Shown: positions 1-9,817 of the stretch, one piece after another
Layout of the letters: each line of letters opens with the position of its first letter
Position numbering within the stretch: position 1 is the first letter of the stretch
From: Prevotella aff. ruminicola Tc2-24
Lineage (GTDB): Bacteria > Bacteroidota > Bacteroidia > Bacteroidales > Bacteroidaceae
DNA: 64,000 nt
Direction of reading: 5' to 3'
Assembly (NCBI RefSeq): GCF_900110895.1
Contig: NZ_FOIQ01000001.1
Span: 124,001 to 188,000, forward strand
Notes under the pieces: generated by a model
Told to the model about the DNA's origin: nothing
Database searches by the model: none
Seen by the model: the letters and a program-made list of their open reading frames with translations, nothing else
Position numbers and translations under genes: made by a program

Positions 1-1
1 G

Positions 2-643
2 GTACGTCGACGTGTGTTCTCGCCGATGCTTGATGCCAAAGGTGGCATCGTCTCTCATTACGACCATTATTTCATGACATATAGCCGCGATATCCGTTGG
101 GACTGGCGCTTGCTGGCCGCCCAATGCTATCAGGAGTCGACTTTCGATCCACGAGCGGTATCGTTCGCTGGTGCGAAGGGACTGATGCAGATCATGCCTG
201 GCACAGCGGATCATCTGGGTGTTCCTCGAAGTAAGCTCTATGATCCAGAGACAAATATTGCAGCTGCTGTTAAGTATATCGCGGAGCTGCAAAAAGCTTT
301 CGCAGACATACGCGATCACTATGAGCGTACCAACTTTGTGTTGGCCAGCTATAATGGAGGTACCCATCATATCCGTGATGCGATGGAGTTGGCCAAGCGA
401 GATGGACGTAATCCTCATCGCTGGGCTGACGTGTCAACGTATGTCCTGAAACTGGCCTCACCACAGTATTATAATGATCCGTTGGTGAAATATGGTTATA
501 TGCGGGGAAGTGAGACCGTCGACTATGTCTCAAAGATCCGTCAGCGGCATGCTGGCTATCAAGGGGTGAAAACACCTCACATGGGGTTCCATCCTTCTCA
601 GCCTCGTAAGGCTGATAAACGTAAGAACAAGTATGATATATAA
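2..643 (+). CDS. Lytic murein transglycosylase, C-terminal part (5' end outside window)
   Basis: Cleaves the MurNAc-GlcNAc bond of peptidoglycan in the periplasm (GH23/SLT fold). The frame stays open to the first base, so only the last 213 or so residues are visible. All three GH23 blocks are present: the catalytic Glu in CYQEST, then GAKGLMQIMPGTA, then LASYNGG. GTG at 14 and ATG at 26 could be read as starts, but a start there would leave no export signal, so truncation by the window edge is the better reading. MltF-like members carry a solute-binding-type domain upstream of this domain, which would lie outside the window. A strong terminator hairpin follows the stop. Confidence 0.88.
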   Translation, partial: VRRRVFSPMLDAKGGIVSHYDHYFMTYSRDIRWDWRLLAAQCYQESTFDPRAVSFAGAKGLMQIMPGTADHLGVPRSKLYDPETNIAAAVKYIAELQKAFADIRDHYERTNFVLASYNGGTHHIRDAMELAKRDGRNPHRWADVSTYVLKLASPQYYNDPLVKYGYMRGSETVDYVSKIRQRHAGYQGVKTPHMGFHPSQPRKADKRKNKYDI

Positions 644-648
644 TAAAA

Positions 649-680
649 TGTTCTGGCGGATTTCCGAATCCGCCAGAACA
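649..680 (+). terminator. Hairpin terminator of the transglycosylase gene
   Basis: Perfect 14-bp inverted repeat: tgttctggcggatt at 649-662, loop tccg, complementary arm 667-680. It begins six bases after the stop codon and is followed by a T-rich stretch. It separates the transglycosylase from the convergent arabinose operon. Confidence 0.85.
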
Positions 681-692
681 TTATTTGCCTCT

Positions 693-930
693 TTCATTTT
701 ACTCACTTAATCGCAATTTGGCCTATGGCCGAGATTGCTCACGTTCGAAAATGAAAGTAGACATTCATTTTACTCACTTAATCGCAATTTGACCTATGGT
801 CGAGATTGCTCACGTTCGAAAATGGAAGCAAACTTTCATTTTGCTCACTTAATCGCAACTTGACCGTTGGTCGAGATTGCTCACGTTCGAAAATGAAAAT
901 GAATTTTCATTTTGCTCACTTAATCGCAAT
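693..930. repeat. Tandem 71-bp hairpin repeat, three full copies plus a partial one
   Basis: Copies begin at 693, 764 and 835. A fourth, partial copy begins at 906 and runs into the last codons of rpiB. Each full unit holds an imperfect palindrome of the form GCAAyTTGrCC-3 nt-GGyCGAGATTGC and ends with TTCGAAAATG. The stem changes in a compensatory way: GGCC/GGCC in copy 1, GACC/GGTC in copies 2 and 3. The array lies between convergent genes, as REP/BIME-type elements do. Confidence 0.85.
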
Positions 931-1356
931 CTTGTCCACGCGCTTCTGATGACGGCCACCTTCGAAGGTTGCGGTGAAGAACTCGTCCATGATCTTGCGA
1001 GCCATATTGTTGTCGATGAAACGACCTGGCATCACAAGAACATTCGCGTCGTTATGCTGACGGATCAGATGGGCAATCTCAGGAATCCAGCACAGACCTG
1101 CACGCACCTGCTGGTGCTTGTTGAGCGTAATTGAGATTCCCTCGCCACTACCACAGATGGCAATGCCAGGATAGACCTCACCACTCTCGATACCCTCGGC
1201 CAGCGCGTGACCAAAGTCGGGATAGTCGACGGAGGCATCGCTCCATGTGCCATAGTCCTTGTAAGGGTAGCCTTTCTCCTCCAGATACTGGAGAACGAAT
1301 TTCTTTAATGCGAAGCCTGCATGGTCGCAGGCAACTCCTACTGTCTTTATTTCCAT
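916..1356 (-). CDS. rpiB: Ribose-5-phosphate isomerase B
   Basis: Interconverts ribose 5-phosphate and ribulose 5-phosphate in the cytosol. At 146 residues it has the usual RpiB length. Family features: N-terminal VGVACDHAGFALK, the ICGSGEGISITLNKH loop with the catalytic Cys and anion hole, and a late HQKRVDKI segment. It is the last gene of the arabinose operon, after transketolase, so it probably supports the pentose phosphate flux made by arabinose catabolism. Its final codons (IAIK and stop) lie inside the partial fourth copy of the 71-bp repeat, so either the repeats derive from this gene end or they invaded it. Confidence 0.93.
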   Translation of the reverse strand: MEIKTVGVACDHAGFALKKFVLQYLEEKGYPYKDYGTWSDASVDYPDFGHALAEGIESGEVYPGIAICGSGEGISITLNKHQQVRAGLCWIPEIAHLIRQHNDANVLVMPGRFIDNNMARKIMDEFFTATFEGGRHQKRVDKIAIK

Positions 1357-1373
1357 AGTCTTATGTAATAATC

Positions 1374-1432
1374 AACACAGAGATACAGATATACAGAGAT
1401 CATCTTACTCTGTGTCTCTGTACCTCTGTGTC
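1374..1432. repeat. Palindromic intergenic element (ACACAGAG family), copy 1
   Basis: aacacagagatacagat and ctctgtacctctgtgt form two arms of an imperfect hairpin in the gap between tkt and rpiB. A second copy with nearly the same arms lies at 6721-6770 between araA and araB. It could act as an intra-operon processing or stability hairpin; that role is inference. Confidence 0.75.
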
Positions 1433-1439
1433 TAAATAT

Positions 1440-3452
1440 TTATCCCAGCAGAGCCTTTACCTGCTTATAAACATTCTCTCCTGTGAAGCCGAGCTTCTCG
1501 TCGAGCACCTTGTAGGGAGCAGAGAAACCGAAGCTCTCAAGACCCCATACAGTACCGTCGGCACCTACCAGACCTTCGAGGTTTACGGGTAGACCTGCGG
1601 TGAGACCGAACTTCTTCTTGCCTGCGGGCAGAACACTCTGCTGATACTCCTTCGACTGACTGCGGAACAAGCCCTCAGAAGGAACGCTCACGATACGTAC
1701 CTTCACACCATCCTCGCGGAGCAGCTTAGCACCAGCCTCCAGGGTAGAAACCTCAGAACCTGAAGCCAACAGGATCACGTCGTAGTTCTCGTCACTACCT
1801 GCAACAACATAGGCACCCTTGGTAGCCTGGTTGTAGTCGTTGCCCTCGGGCAGCATCTCAATGTTCTGACGAGAGAAAATAAGAGCGGTAGGTGTGTCGA
1901 CATTCTCCATAGCCATGCGCCAGCAGACGGTGGTCTCCTCGGCATCGGCAGGACGAACAACGAGTACGGAGTTCTTGCCGCTGTGGTTCTTCAGTTTCTC
2001 CATCAGACGAATCTGTGCCTCCTGCTCAACGGGCTCGTGGGTAGGACCGTCCTCACCTACACGGAAGGCGTCGTGCGTCCAGATGAACTTCACGGGCAAC
2101 TCCATCAGGGCTGCCATACGAACGGCGGGCTTCATGTAATCAGAGAATACGAAGAAGGTTCCGCAGGCGGGGATCACACCACCATGCAGTGCCATACCGA
2201 TACAACAGCATGCCATCGTGAGCTCAGCGACACCAGCCTCGAAGAAGGCACCACTGAAATCGCCCTTCACCATATCCTTAGTCTTCTTCAGGAAGCCGTT
2301 AGTGTTATCTGAGTTAGAGAGGTCTGCAGATGCACAGATCATGTTGGGAACCTGCTCAGCGAGTTGACCCAGAACGGCAGCACTGGCACTACGGGTTGCA
2401 CTTCCTGCCTTCTGCTCAACCTTACTCCAGTCAATCTTCGGAGCCTTACCACTGAACCATTCCTCGAGCTGTTTGGCCTGTACGGGATGACCCTTGGCCC
2501 ACTCAGCCTTTTCGGCATAGCGCTCAGCCACAATCTTCTTCAATTCCTCGGCACGCTTAGCGTACAACTCCTGTACCTCAGGGAAGATTTGGAACGGATT
2601 CTCAGGATCGGCACCCAGATTCTTCATCGTGTTGATATAAGCATCGCCACCGAGAGGCGCACCATGAGTAGCACAGTTACTCTCGTAGCTGCTGTTGTCG
2701 GCCTTACGAGCACCCTTACCCATCACGCAGTGGCCGATAATGAGTGAAGGACGTTCCTTCTCTGCCTGAGCCTTTTTAATGGCCTCACGAATCTGGTCAA
2801 CATCGTTACCGTTGATCTTCTGAACAAACCATCCCCATGCCTCATACTTCTTAGCGGTATCCTCACAGGTCACCACCTCAGTACGGGTAGAAAGCTGAAT
2901 ATCGTTGGCGTCGTAGAACATGATCAGGTTGTCGAGTCCAAGGTTACCAGCAATACGACCAGCACCCTGTGAGATCTCCTCCTGCACACCACCATCACTG
3001 ATGTAGGCGTAGATGGTCTGGTTCATGACATTGCCCAGACGAGCCTTCAGGAACTTAGCGGCAATGGCAGCGCCAACAGCAAAACAATGACCCTGTCCGA
3101 GAGGACCAGAGGTGTTCTCGATGCCACGCTCAATCTCACGCTCAGGGTGACCAGGAGTTACCGAACCCCATTGACGCAGGTTCTTCAAATCCTCCAGAGT
3201 GAACTTGCCGATAAGGGCGAGCTGACTGTAGAGCATTGGAGCCATATGACCTGGATCAAGGAAGAAACGATCGCGACCCTCCCATGCGGGATTCTCGGGG
3301 TCATAGACGAGGAACTCACTGTACAGAGTGTTGATAAAGTCGGCACCGCCCATGGCACCACCGGGGTGTCCGGACTTGGCTTTCTCAACCATGGAGGCAG
3401 CGAGAATACGGATATTGTCCGCTGCCTTGTTCATAATCTTGTTGTCGTTCAT
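1440..3452 (-). CDS. tkt: Transketolase
   Basis: Thiamine-diphosphate enzyme moving two-carbon units between xylulose 5-phosphate and aldose acceptors, the entry of arabinose carbon into the pentose phosphate pathway. At 670 residues it is full length. Visible are the N-terminal SGHPGGAMGGAD and DPGHMAPMLYSQLAL segments, the cofactor loop beginning YISDGGVQEEIS and continuing to FYDAND, and the pyrimidine-domain stretch THDAFRVGEDGPTHEPVEQ. It starts 8 nt after the arabinofuranosidase stop, so the two are cotranscribed. The S in SDG replaces the usual G of the GDG motif; the rest is intact. Confidence 0.95.
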   Translation of the reverse strand: MNDNKIMNKAADNIRILAASMVEKAKSGHPGGAMGGADFINTLYSEFLVYDPENPAWEGRDRFFLDPGHMAPMLYSQLALIGKFTLEDLKNLRQWGSVTPGHPEREIERGIENTSGPLGQGHCFAVGAAIAAKFLKARLGNVMNQTIYAYISDGGVQEEISQGAGRIAGNLGLDNLIMFYDANDIQLSTRTEVVTCEDTAKKYEAWGWFVQKINGNDVDQIREAIKKAQAEKERPSLIIGHCVMGKGARKADNSSYESNCATHGAPLGGDAYINTMKNLGADPENPFQIFPEVQELYAKRAEELKKIVAERYAEKAEWAKGHPVQAKQLEEWFSGKAPKIDWSKVEQKAGSATRSASAAVLGQLAEQVPNMICASADLSNSDNTNGFLKKTKDMVKGDFSGAFFEAGVAELTMACCCIGMALHGGVIPACGTFFVFSDYMKPAVRMAALMELPVKFIWTHDAFRVGEDGPTHEPVEQEAQIRLMEKLKNHSGKNSVLVVRPADAEETTVCWRMAMENVDTPTALIFSRQNIEMLPEGNDYNQATKGAYVVAGSDENYDVILLASGSEVSTLEAGAKLLREDGVKVRIVSVPSEGLFRSQSKEYQQSVLPAGKKKFGLTAGLPVNLEGLVGADGTVWGLESFGFSAPYKVLDEKLGFTGENVYKQVKALLG

Positions 3453-3460
3453 AATGAGTG

Positions 3461-5050
3461 TTATTTGATATTTAATACGATAATCGATTTTGCAGGTACC
3501 TTCACCGTCAGAATACCATTTTTCAGCTTCGCATCCTTAAACTCCTTGGGAGCAATTGTGTTAGGATGCTGGAAGTCGTTATAGTCGGCAACATTCTTAG
3601 AAGTGAGGATACGGCCGCTAACAGCCTTGGCCTTGTAGCCGTCGATATTGACATCGATGGTTTGGTCTTTGTCGAGGCTGACATTGGTCAGAGCCAGCAC
3701 GATGCTGCCATCAGTGGTCTTGGCGGCTGAGCCTGAGAGTAGCGGACAAGGACGAGTAGAGTTGTCGGCAGTCTTTGCCTTCTCCTTGAAGTACTCCTTG
3801 CTGCACTGGACGGTCTCACTCTCCAGATCGAGTGGGAGGAAGGTGGCCTCCTGGAACGGGGTGTACATCTCGAACACATGGTAAGTCGGGGTGAGCACCA
3901 TATGACCCGTACCCTCCTGATCGGTGAGGATCATTGACTGGAGCACGTTCACTATCTGGGCGATGTTAGCCATCTTCACACGATCGGTGTACTTATGGAA
4001 CACGTTGAGCGACAGTGCAGCCACGAAAGCATCGCGTAGGGCATTCTGTTGGTATAGGTGTCCAGGAATGGTACCAGGCTCCTCGTCCCACCATGTTCCC
4101 CACTCATCAACGAGCAAGCCAATCGTATTTTGGGGGTCTTTCTCGTCCATGATGGCCTTGTGTTTCTTAATGACCTCTTCGATCTCCAGGCACTTGCCCA
4201 AAGCCCAGTAGTACTGATCGGTATCAAACTGCGTAGCTGAGCCTTTAGGACCGTTCCATCCTGTGCAGGTGTAGTAGTGCAGAGAAATACCTTGCATCTG
4301 ACGACCAATATTCTCCATCAAGACCGTGGTCCAGTTGTAGTCGTAGTCTGAGGCACCACTGGCAATACGGTAAAGCTTGTTGTTGCCCTGATCGCGCAGG
4401 TAGGTGTTGAATTTACGATACTCGTTAGAATAATACTCAGGACGCATGTTTCCACCACAGCCCCAGGCCTCGTTGCCAATACCGAAGTACTTCACCTTCC
4501 AGGCTTTGTCGCGACCGTTCTGACGGCGTAGACGGGCCATCGGCGTATCACCATCACTGGTCATATACTCCACCCACTGAGCCATCTCCTTCACAGTTCC
4601 GGAACCAACGTTACCGCTGATATAGGGCTCGCAGTCGAGCATCTCACAGAGATTCAGGAACTCATGGGTTCCGAAAGAGTTGTCCTCGATGGTACCGCCC
4701 CAGTTGTTGTTACGCAGGGAGGGACGCTGATCCTTTGGACCGATTCCGTCCATCCAGTGATAGTCGTCTGCGAAACAGCCGCCAGGCCAGCGGAGTACGG
4801 GCACTTTCAAGGCCTTCAAAGCCTCGAATACGTCTTTGCGGTAGCCATTGATATTGGGAATCTGTGAGTTTTCGCCCACCCAAAGACCGCCGTAGATGCA
4901 TGATCCAAGGTGCTCTGAAAATTGTCCGTAAATCTCACGGTTAATCTTGGCTCCGCCCTGATCGGCATGAACCGTAGCCTTCACATTGTCTGCCGCCATT
5001 ACAGGCATGGAGAATGCAGCTATCATCAATAAAAGGAACTGTTTCTTCAT
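3461..5050 (-). CDS. Secreted alpha-L-arabinofuranosidase, GH51
   Basis: Releases terminal arabinofuranose from arabinan or arabinoxylan oligosaccharides, the substrate side of this operon. 529 residues with a signal peptide ([20 protein letters not shown]). GH51 marks: [12 protein letters not shown] near the N-terminus, [15 protein letters not shown], the acid/base Glu in [12 protein letters not shown], and the nucleophile Glu in [14 protein letters not shown]-terminal beta-sandwich region follows. The leader suggests a periplasmic or surface location. It sits between araB and tkt with short spacers, a natural place for the hydrolase feeding araP. Confidence 0.93.
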   Translation of the reverse strand: MKKQFLLLMIAAFSMPVMAADNVKATVHADQGGAKINREIYGQFSEHLGSCIYGGLWVGENSQIPNINGYRKDVFEALKALKVPVLRWPGGCFADDYHWMDGIGPKDQRPSLRNNNWGGTIEDNSFGTHEFLNLCEMLDCEPYISGNVGSGTVKEMAQWVEYMTSDGDTPMARLRRQNGRDKAWKVKYFGIGNEAWGCGGNMRPEYYSNEYRKFNTYLRDQGNNKLYRIASGASDYDYNWTTVLMENIGRQMQGISLHYYTCTGWNGPKGSATQFDTDQYYWALGKCLEIEEVIKKHKAIMDEKDPQNTIGLLVDEWGTWWDEEPGTIPGHLYQQNALRDAFVAALSLNVFHKYTDRVKMANIAQIVNVLQSMILTDQEGTGHMVLTPTYHVFEMYTPFQEATFLPLDLESETVQCSKEYFKEKAKTADNSTRPCPLLSGSAAKTTDGSIVLALTNVSLDKDQTIDVNIDGYKAKAVSGRILTSKNVADYNDFQHPNTIAPKEFKDAKLKNGILTVKVPAKSIIVLNIK

Positions 5051-5112
5051 ACTTTGTATACCATATTTATATTATAATACGGATAGGTGGGGAATTTTCC
5101 CCACACTTATCC

Positions 5113-6705
5113 TTACTTCTTATTGTCTACAGCGCACTGCTCAATGGCAAGACCACGCTTGTAATTCTCTATGTATTTCTCGAATCCGCTGACGTCTTCT
5201 GGGGTTGGAGCAATGGATGTTCCTGTATTTCCCGCAAAGACCACCTCTTCCAGATAATCGGCGAGAGAAAGCTTGTTGGGATTGCTTACCATATAGCCGG
5301 CCAGTAGGGCGATACCCCATGCGCCACCTTCGCCGGCAGTCTCCATGACGGATATCGGACTGTTGATGGCGGCAGCGAGAACACGCTGACCAACACCTTT
5401 GGTCTTGAAAAGACCACCGTGTCCGGTAATACGGTCAACCTTGATCTTTTCTTCCTTGAACAGTATGTCGTTGCCGATCTTCAGTACGCCGACAGAGGCA
5501 TACAGGTGAGCACGCATGAAGTTGGCAAGGTTGAACTTATCGTTGGCAGAACGCACGAACAAGGGGCGGCCCTCAGCAAGTCCAGTGACAGGCTCACCAC
5601 TGATATAGTTGTAGGATACGAGTCCGCCACAGTCGGCATCACCGTTCAATGCGTTATTGTAGAGTTTTCCGAATACCTCATTCATATCTACTGGAACACC
5701 AAGTAGTTGCTGATATTCCTTAAAGAGGTTTACCCATGCATTGAGGTCGCTGGTGCAGTTGTTACAGTGAACCATAGCCACAAGTGATCCATCGGGAGTG
5801 GTTACCATGTCAATCATCTCGTAAGGTTTTGAGAGTTCCTTCTCGAGCACGATCATCGAAAACGATGAAGTTCCTGCAGAGACGTTTCCTGTGCGCTGTT
5901 TCACGGCGTTGGTAGCCACCATTCCTGTACCTGCGTCACCCTCAGGAGGACATACGGGGATGCCTGCTTTCAGGTGGCCAGAAGCATCGAGTTTCTTAGC
6001 ACCCTCTGGAGTGAGAAAACCTGCACTCTCGCCTGCGTTAAGTGACTTAGGAAGAATGTCGAGCAGCTTCCAAGAGAAACCTTTCGGAGCGATGAGTTTA
6101 TCGAACTTCTCAACCATTGTGGCATCGTAAGTCTTGGTCTTGGGGTCAACAGGAATCATACCTGATGCGTCGCCGACACCAAGGACAAACTGTCCTGTCA
6201 CCTGCCAGTGTACATAACCTGCCAGTGTGGTTAGGTATTTGATGTCGGAAACATGCTCCTCGTTGTCGAGGATACACTGATAGAGGTGACTAATGCTCCA
6301 ACGGAGGGGGATGTTGTAGTTGAAAAGCTTGGAGAGTTCTGCTGCAGCCTTGCCTGTGTTGGTATTACGCCAGGTACGGAAGGGTACGAGGATCTCTTGT
6401 TTTTCGTTGAAGGCCATATAACCATGCATCATTGCAGAGAATCCGATAGCAGCGAGCGTCTCGATCTCACAGTCATATTGCTTCTGCACATCTTTGCGTA
6501 ACTCGGCATAGCAATCCTGCAGTCCGTACCATACGGCTTCGGTAGAATAGGTCCAAAGGCCGTCTACGAGTTGATTCTCCCACTCGTGTGAGCCTTGTGC
6601 GATGGGTTTATTATCCTCGTCGATGAGAACAGCCTTGATTCTCGTGGAACCGAATTCGATTCCCAGTATGGCTTTTCCAGCCTGAATAGTTTCTTTTGCT
6701 GTCAT
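5113..6705 (-). CDS. araB: L-ribulokinase-type FGGY carbohydrate kinase
   Basis: Phosphorylates L-ribulose to L-ribulose 5-phosphate. 530 residues. Visible are the N-terminal phosphate-binding strand [15 protein letters not shown], the mid-protein [12 protein letters not shown] and [17 protein letters not shown] blocks, and the C-terminal ATP site [18 protein letters not shown]. The sequence also resembles xylulokinase-like FGGY members used as AraB in Bacteroides, so the assignment rests on the position between araA and the arabinosidase as much as on sequence. The gap to araA holds the second ACACAGAG palindrome. Confidence 0.85.
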   Translation of the reverse strand: MTAKETIQAGKAILGIEFGSTRIKAVLIDEDNKPIAQGSHEWENQLVDGLWTYSTEAVWYGLQDCYAELRKDVQKQYDCEIETLAAIGFSAMMHGYMAFNEKQEILVPFRTWRNTNTGKAAAELSKLFNYNIPLRWSISHLYQCILDNEEHVSDIKYLTTLAGYVHWQVTGQFVLGVGDASGMIPVDPKTKTYDATMVEKFDKLIAPKGFSWKLLDILPKSLNAGESAGFLTPEGAKKLDASGHLKAGIPVCPPEGDAGTGMVATNAVKQRTGNVSAGTSSFSMIVLEKELSKPYEMIDMVTTPDGSLVAMVHCNNCTSDLNAWVNLFKEYQQLLGVPVDMNEVFGKLYNNALNGDADCGGLVSYNYISGEPVTGLAEGRPLFVRSANDKFNLANFMRAHLYASVGVLKIGNDILFKEEKIKVDRITGHGGLFKTKGVGQRVLAAAINSPISVMETAGEGGAWGIALLAGYMVSNPNKLSLADYLEEVVFAGNTGTSIAPTPEDVSGFEKYIENYKRGLAIEQCAVDNKK

Positions 6706-6718
6706 AGTCGTTTTTTTA

Positions 6719-6771
6719 TCAACACAGAGATACAGAGTTGCTTCTATGGAAGTCTCTGTACCTCTGTGTTA
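6719..6771. repeat. Palindromic intergenic element (ACACAGAG family), copy 2
   Basis: aacacagagatacagag (6721-6737) pairs with ctctgtacctctgtgtt (6754-6770) around a 16-nt loop. It is the same element as at 1374-1432 and lies in the same kind of place, a short gap inside the arabinose operon. Confidence 0.75.
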
Positions 6772-6777
6772 AGATGA

Positions 6778-8319
6778 TTATTTCAGCGCCTTATTCAGCA
6801 TATAATATACCTCGTTATTGCGGAGCGTCTGCTTGAAGTCGGCGATGTTGGTCTGCTTGTTGATGCGGACATACTCGATGCCTGTCATCTCGGCAAAGTC
6901 TTCCCAGTATTCCTCGTTAATGTCGTAAGAGAATGCGCTGTGATGCGTACCACCTGCTAGAATCCATGCTGCAGCACCAATCTCGAAGGTGGGCTGAGGA
7001 ATCCAAAGAGCAGAAGCAACAGGCAGATGAGGCATGGGCTTCGGCTCGATGCACTCGACTTCCTGAGAGATCAGACGGAAGCGATTGCCAAGGTCAACAA
7101 CGGTTGCCTTGATACCACGGCCAGTCTTGGAGGTGAATACCAGACGGGCTGTCTGCTGCTTGCGGATACCGATGCCGAGGAAATGAACCTCAAGTTTGGG
7201 CTTATCTGTTGCAATCAGCGGACAGATTTCGAGCATGTGGCTCTGCAGACAAGATGAACGGTCGCCGGCAAAGTTTAATGTGTAGTCCTCGAGGAATGAG
7301 CAACCAGTAGGCATGCCCTGCTGGATAACCCAAAGGGTACGATAGAGACAAGCTGTCTTCCAGTCACCCTCGGCACCGAAGCCGTAGCCCTCTTCCATCA
7401 GACGCTGTGAAGCCAGACCAGGAATCTGGTCGAAACCGCAGAAGTCTGGTGCATCGATATCGGCATCGCCCAGATCGTCGAAGTTGGTGGTGAAGGCTGT
7501 AGCACCTTCATCCTTCAGTACACGGCGCAGAGCAATCTCTGCCTTGGCACTGTTCTTAACCTTCTCCCAGTAAACCTGTTCGCCGCTCTCGTCGATCTTG
7601 ATCGTGTAGAGCTTTTTGTATTCCTCAACGAGCGCATCGGCCTCTGCATCAGTCACCTTCTTGAAATATTCCATGAGAGAGCTGACAGGGTAGTAGTCTA
7701 CGTGATAACCCAGACGCTGTTCGAACTCTACGCGGTCGCCATCAGTTACGGCAACGTTGTTCATGTTCATACCGAACATCAAGCAGCGAACATTCTTGGC
7801 ATCAGCCACACCTGCTGCCACACGTGCCCAAACGGCAATCTGTTTCTGAGCCTTCTCATCCTTCCAGTAGCCGCACACTACTTTGCGGGCAATACGCATA
7901 CGGGTGCAGATGTGTCCGAACTCGATATCACCGTGAGCACTTTGGTTCAGGTTCATGAAGTCCATGTCTATCTCACTCCAGGGAATCTCTGCGTTGTACT
8001 GTGTGTGGAAGTGGAGCAGGGGCTTCTGCAACTGCTGCAGACCTTTGATCCACATCTTGGCAGGACTGAAAGTATGCATCCAGGTGATGATACCCACGCA
8101 CTTCTCATCATTATTGGCAGCCAACATCACTTGCTCTACTTCCTTAGAACTGTTGGCTGTGCCCTTATATACAATCTTCACGGGGATGTTACCGCTTTCA
8201 TTTAGTCCGGCAACCATCTCCTTTGAGTGTCCGTCTACAGCAACCACTGCATCGCCTCCATACAGAAGCTGTGCACCAGTTACCCACCAAATCTCATAAT
8301 TATCAAATGCTTTGATCAT
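6778..8319 (-). CDS. araA: L-arabinose isomerase
   Basis: Converts L-arabinose to L-ribulose in the cytosol with a divalent metal. 513 residues, within the normal 490-515 range. Typical stretches include IWWVTGAQLLYGG at the N-terminus, CVGIITWMHTFSPAKMWI, EEGYGFGAEGDWKTA with the metal-ligand Glu, MPTGCSFLEDYTLNF with a second metal-ligand Glu, and a late GGTHHSAFSYD. It lies between araD and araB. Confidence 0.96.
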   Translation of the reverse strand: MIKAFDNYEIWWVTGAQLLYGGDAVVAVDGHSKEMVAGLNESGNIPVKIVYKGTANSSKEVEQVMLAANNDEKCVGIITWMHTFSPAKMWIKGLQQLQKPLLHFHTQYNAEIPWSEIDMDFMNLNQSAHGDIEFGHICTRMRIARKVVCGYWKDEKAQKQIAVWARVAAGVADAKNVRCLMFGMNMNNVAVTDGDRVEFEQRLGYHVDYYPVSSLMEYFKKVTDAEADALVEEYKKLYTIKIDESGEQVYWEKVKNSAKAEIALRRVLKDEGATAFTTNFDDLGDADIDAPDFCGFDQIPGLASQRLMEEGYGFGAEGDWKTACLYRTLWVIQQGMPTGCSFLEDYTLNFAGDRSSCLQSHMLEICPLIATDKPKLEVHFLGIGIRKQQTARLVFTSKTGRGIKATVVDLGNRFRLISQEVECIEPKPMPHLPVASALWIPQPTFEIGAAAWILAGGTHHSAFSYDINEEYWEDFAEMTGIEYVRINKQTNIADFKQTLRNNEVYYMLNKALK

Positions 8320-8395
8320 AAATAGATACCCCCTCTTATCCCTTTATAGAAAGGATGACCATATCTGGGGCTTGGGTCAATAGTTATTATTAATG

Positions 8396-9100
8396 TTATT
8401 TCTTTTTCTTCTGACCGTAGTAGGCATTGGGTCCGTGCTTGCGTGAGAAGTGCTTCTCAATAAGAAGCGGGTTCATCGTGGTCTGCGGGTTCACAGAGAA
8501 CGATACGAAAGCCATCTTGGCAACCTGTTCCATAACAACGGCGTTATAAACAGCGTTGTCAGGATCCTTACCCCACGAGAATGGGCCATGGTTCTTAACC
8601 AGTACACCAGGCGTGTGAACAGGATTGATGTTATCTGCATGAATACGTTTTACGATCACATTACCTGTTTCTAACTCATAGTCGCCTTTCACCTCTGCTT
8701 CTGTCATGTCGTCTGTGCATGGAATGGCATCGTGGAAATAGTCTGCATGTGTTGTGCCGATATTGGGGATGTCCTTACCTGCTTGTGCCCATGCCGTGGC
8801 ATAGGTAGAGTGGGTGTGGACGATACCGCCTAGTTCTGGGAAAGCCCTGTACAAGACGAGGTGTGTCGGGGTGTCGGATGACGGGTTCAGTTCACCGTCT
8901 ACGACCTCGCCTGTCTTGAGGTCTACCACAACCATGTCTGATGCTTTCATCACATCGTAATCAACACCAGAAGGCTTGATGACTACTAGTCCGTTCTCAC
9001 GGTCGATTCCTGACACATTACCCCATGTGAAGATCACGAGATTGTGCTTTACGAGATCGAGGTTTGCCTTGAATACTTTTTCTTTCAGTTCTTCTAACAT
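8396..9100 (-). CDS. araD: L-ribulose-5-phosphate 4-epimerase
   Basis: Epimerises L-ribulose 5-phosphate to D-xylulose 5-phosphate, the last dedicated arabinose step. 234 residues, class II aldolase fold. The zinc site is visible as [15 protein letters not shown] plus a later His in [37 protein letters not shown] is the phosphate-binding N-terminal segment. It lies 27 nt downstream of araR and 76 nt upstream of araA in one transcriptional direction. Confidence 0.95.
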   Translation of the reverse strand: MLEELKEKVFKANLDLVKHNLVIFTWGNVSGIDRENGLVVIKPSGVDYDVMKASDMVVVDLKTGEVVDGELNPSSDTPTHLVLYRAFPELGGIVHTHSTYATAWAQAGKDIPNIGTTHADYFHDAIPCTDDMTEAEVKGDYELETGNVIVKRIHADNINPVHTPGVLVKNHGPFSWGKDPDNAVYNAVVMEQVAKMAFVSFSVNPQTTMNPLLIEKHFSRKHGPNAYYGQKKKK

Positions 9101-9127
9101 ATTCTATATAATTCTTTCTATCTGTTG

Positions 9128-9805
9128 TCACAATTTAAAATTTGGGTCTTCGTTATAGGCTCTTTTGTTGAAACGATAGAGATAGGCTCCTCGTTTGGAG
9201 CCTGTCTTGTCAATCAGTTCTGTTTTCTCGATGAAGTCCATTTCTTTGATACGTTTTCTGAAATTGCGCTTGTCGAGTTCAGAACCATTTACTGCCTCAT
9301 ACAATTTTTGTAGTTGGGTGAGCGTAAACAGACTGGGCAGAAGTCGGAAGCCTACAGGCTCATGTGCCAATTTCTGTTGCATCATCTTTCGTGCCTTACG
9401 TACCATCTCATTGTGGTCGGAGTAAAGATGGGGAATCTCGTCGATATTTACCCATTCTACGCTATGCTCTCGACGCAGACGGTCGTCATAGTCGTTAACG
9501 TTGATGAGGGCGTAATAGGCGATGGAGATGACTCGTTCGCCAGGGTCGCGGTCTACGCTACCGAAGGCTCCTACCTGTCGCATATAGAGATTTCGGAGTC
9601 CGGTAAGGTCAAAGAGCACACGGTTGGCGGCCTCGTCGATGCTTTCGTCGTGACGAACGAAGCCTCCGTAGAGGCTCCATTCGCCGCGTCCGGGATCCAT
9701 CTTACGTTTTCCAATCAGTATGCGTAACTTTCCTTCGTCAAAGCCGAAGATAATGCAGTCAACCGATACCCAAACTTTTGAATGTTCACCGTAGAAAGTG
9801 GTCAT
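9128..9805 (-). CDS. araR: Arabinose-responsive Nudix-type transcriptional regulator AraR
   Basis: 225 residues: an N-terminal Nudix fold (about 1-145) used as effector domain and a C-terminal winged helix (about 150-225, FTLTQLQKLYEAVNGSEL). In the Nudix box, GGFVRHDESIDEAANRVLFD, the catalytic REUxEE acids are replaced by RVLFDL, so hydrolysis is not expected. This matches the Bacteroides family in which L-arabinose releases a Nudix AraR repressor from DNA. It lies between araP and araD, as in Bacteroides arabinose loci. Candidate operators are the TGTTTAT repeats before the first gene of the operon. Confidence 0.9.
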   Translation of the reverse strand: MTTFYGEHSKVWVSVDCIIFGFDEGKLRILIGKRKMDPGRGEWSLYGGFVRHDESIDEAANRVLFDLTGLRNLYMRQVGAFGSVDRDPGERVISIAYYALINVNDYDDRLRREHSVEWVNIDEIPHLYSDHNEMVRKARKMMQQKLAHEPVGFRLLPSLFTLTQLQKLYEAVNGSELDKRNFRKRIKEMDFIEKTELIDKTGSKRGAYLYRFNKRAYNEDPNFKL

Positions 9806-9817
9806 ATTGCTCGTTGA

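Noticed and set aside
693..930. Possible CRISPR array
   Set aside because: Only three units of 71 bp, spacers are not distinct from repeats, and no cas genes exist in the window.
3087..3584. 165-codon plus-strand ORF opposite tkt
   Set aside because: Antisense to transketolase with no family resemblance.
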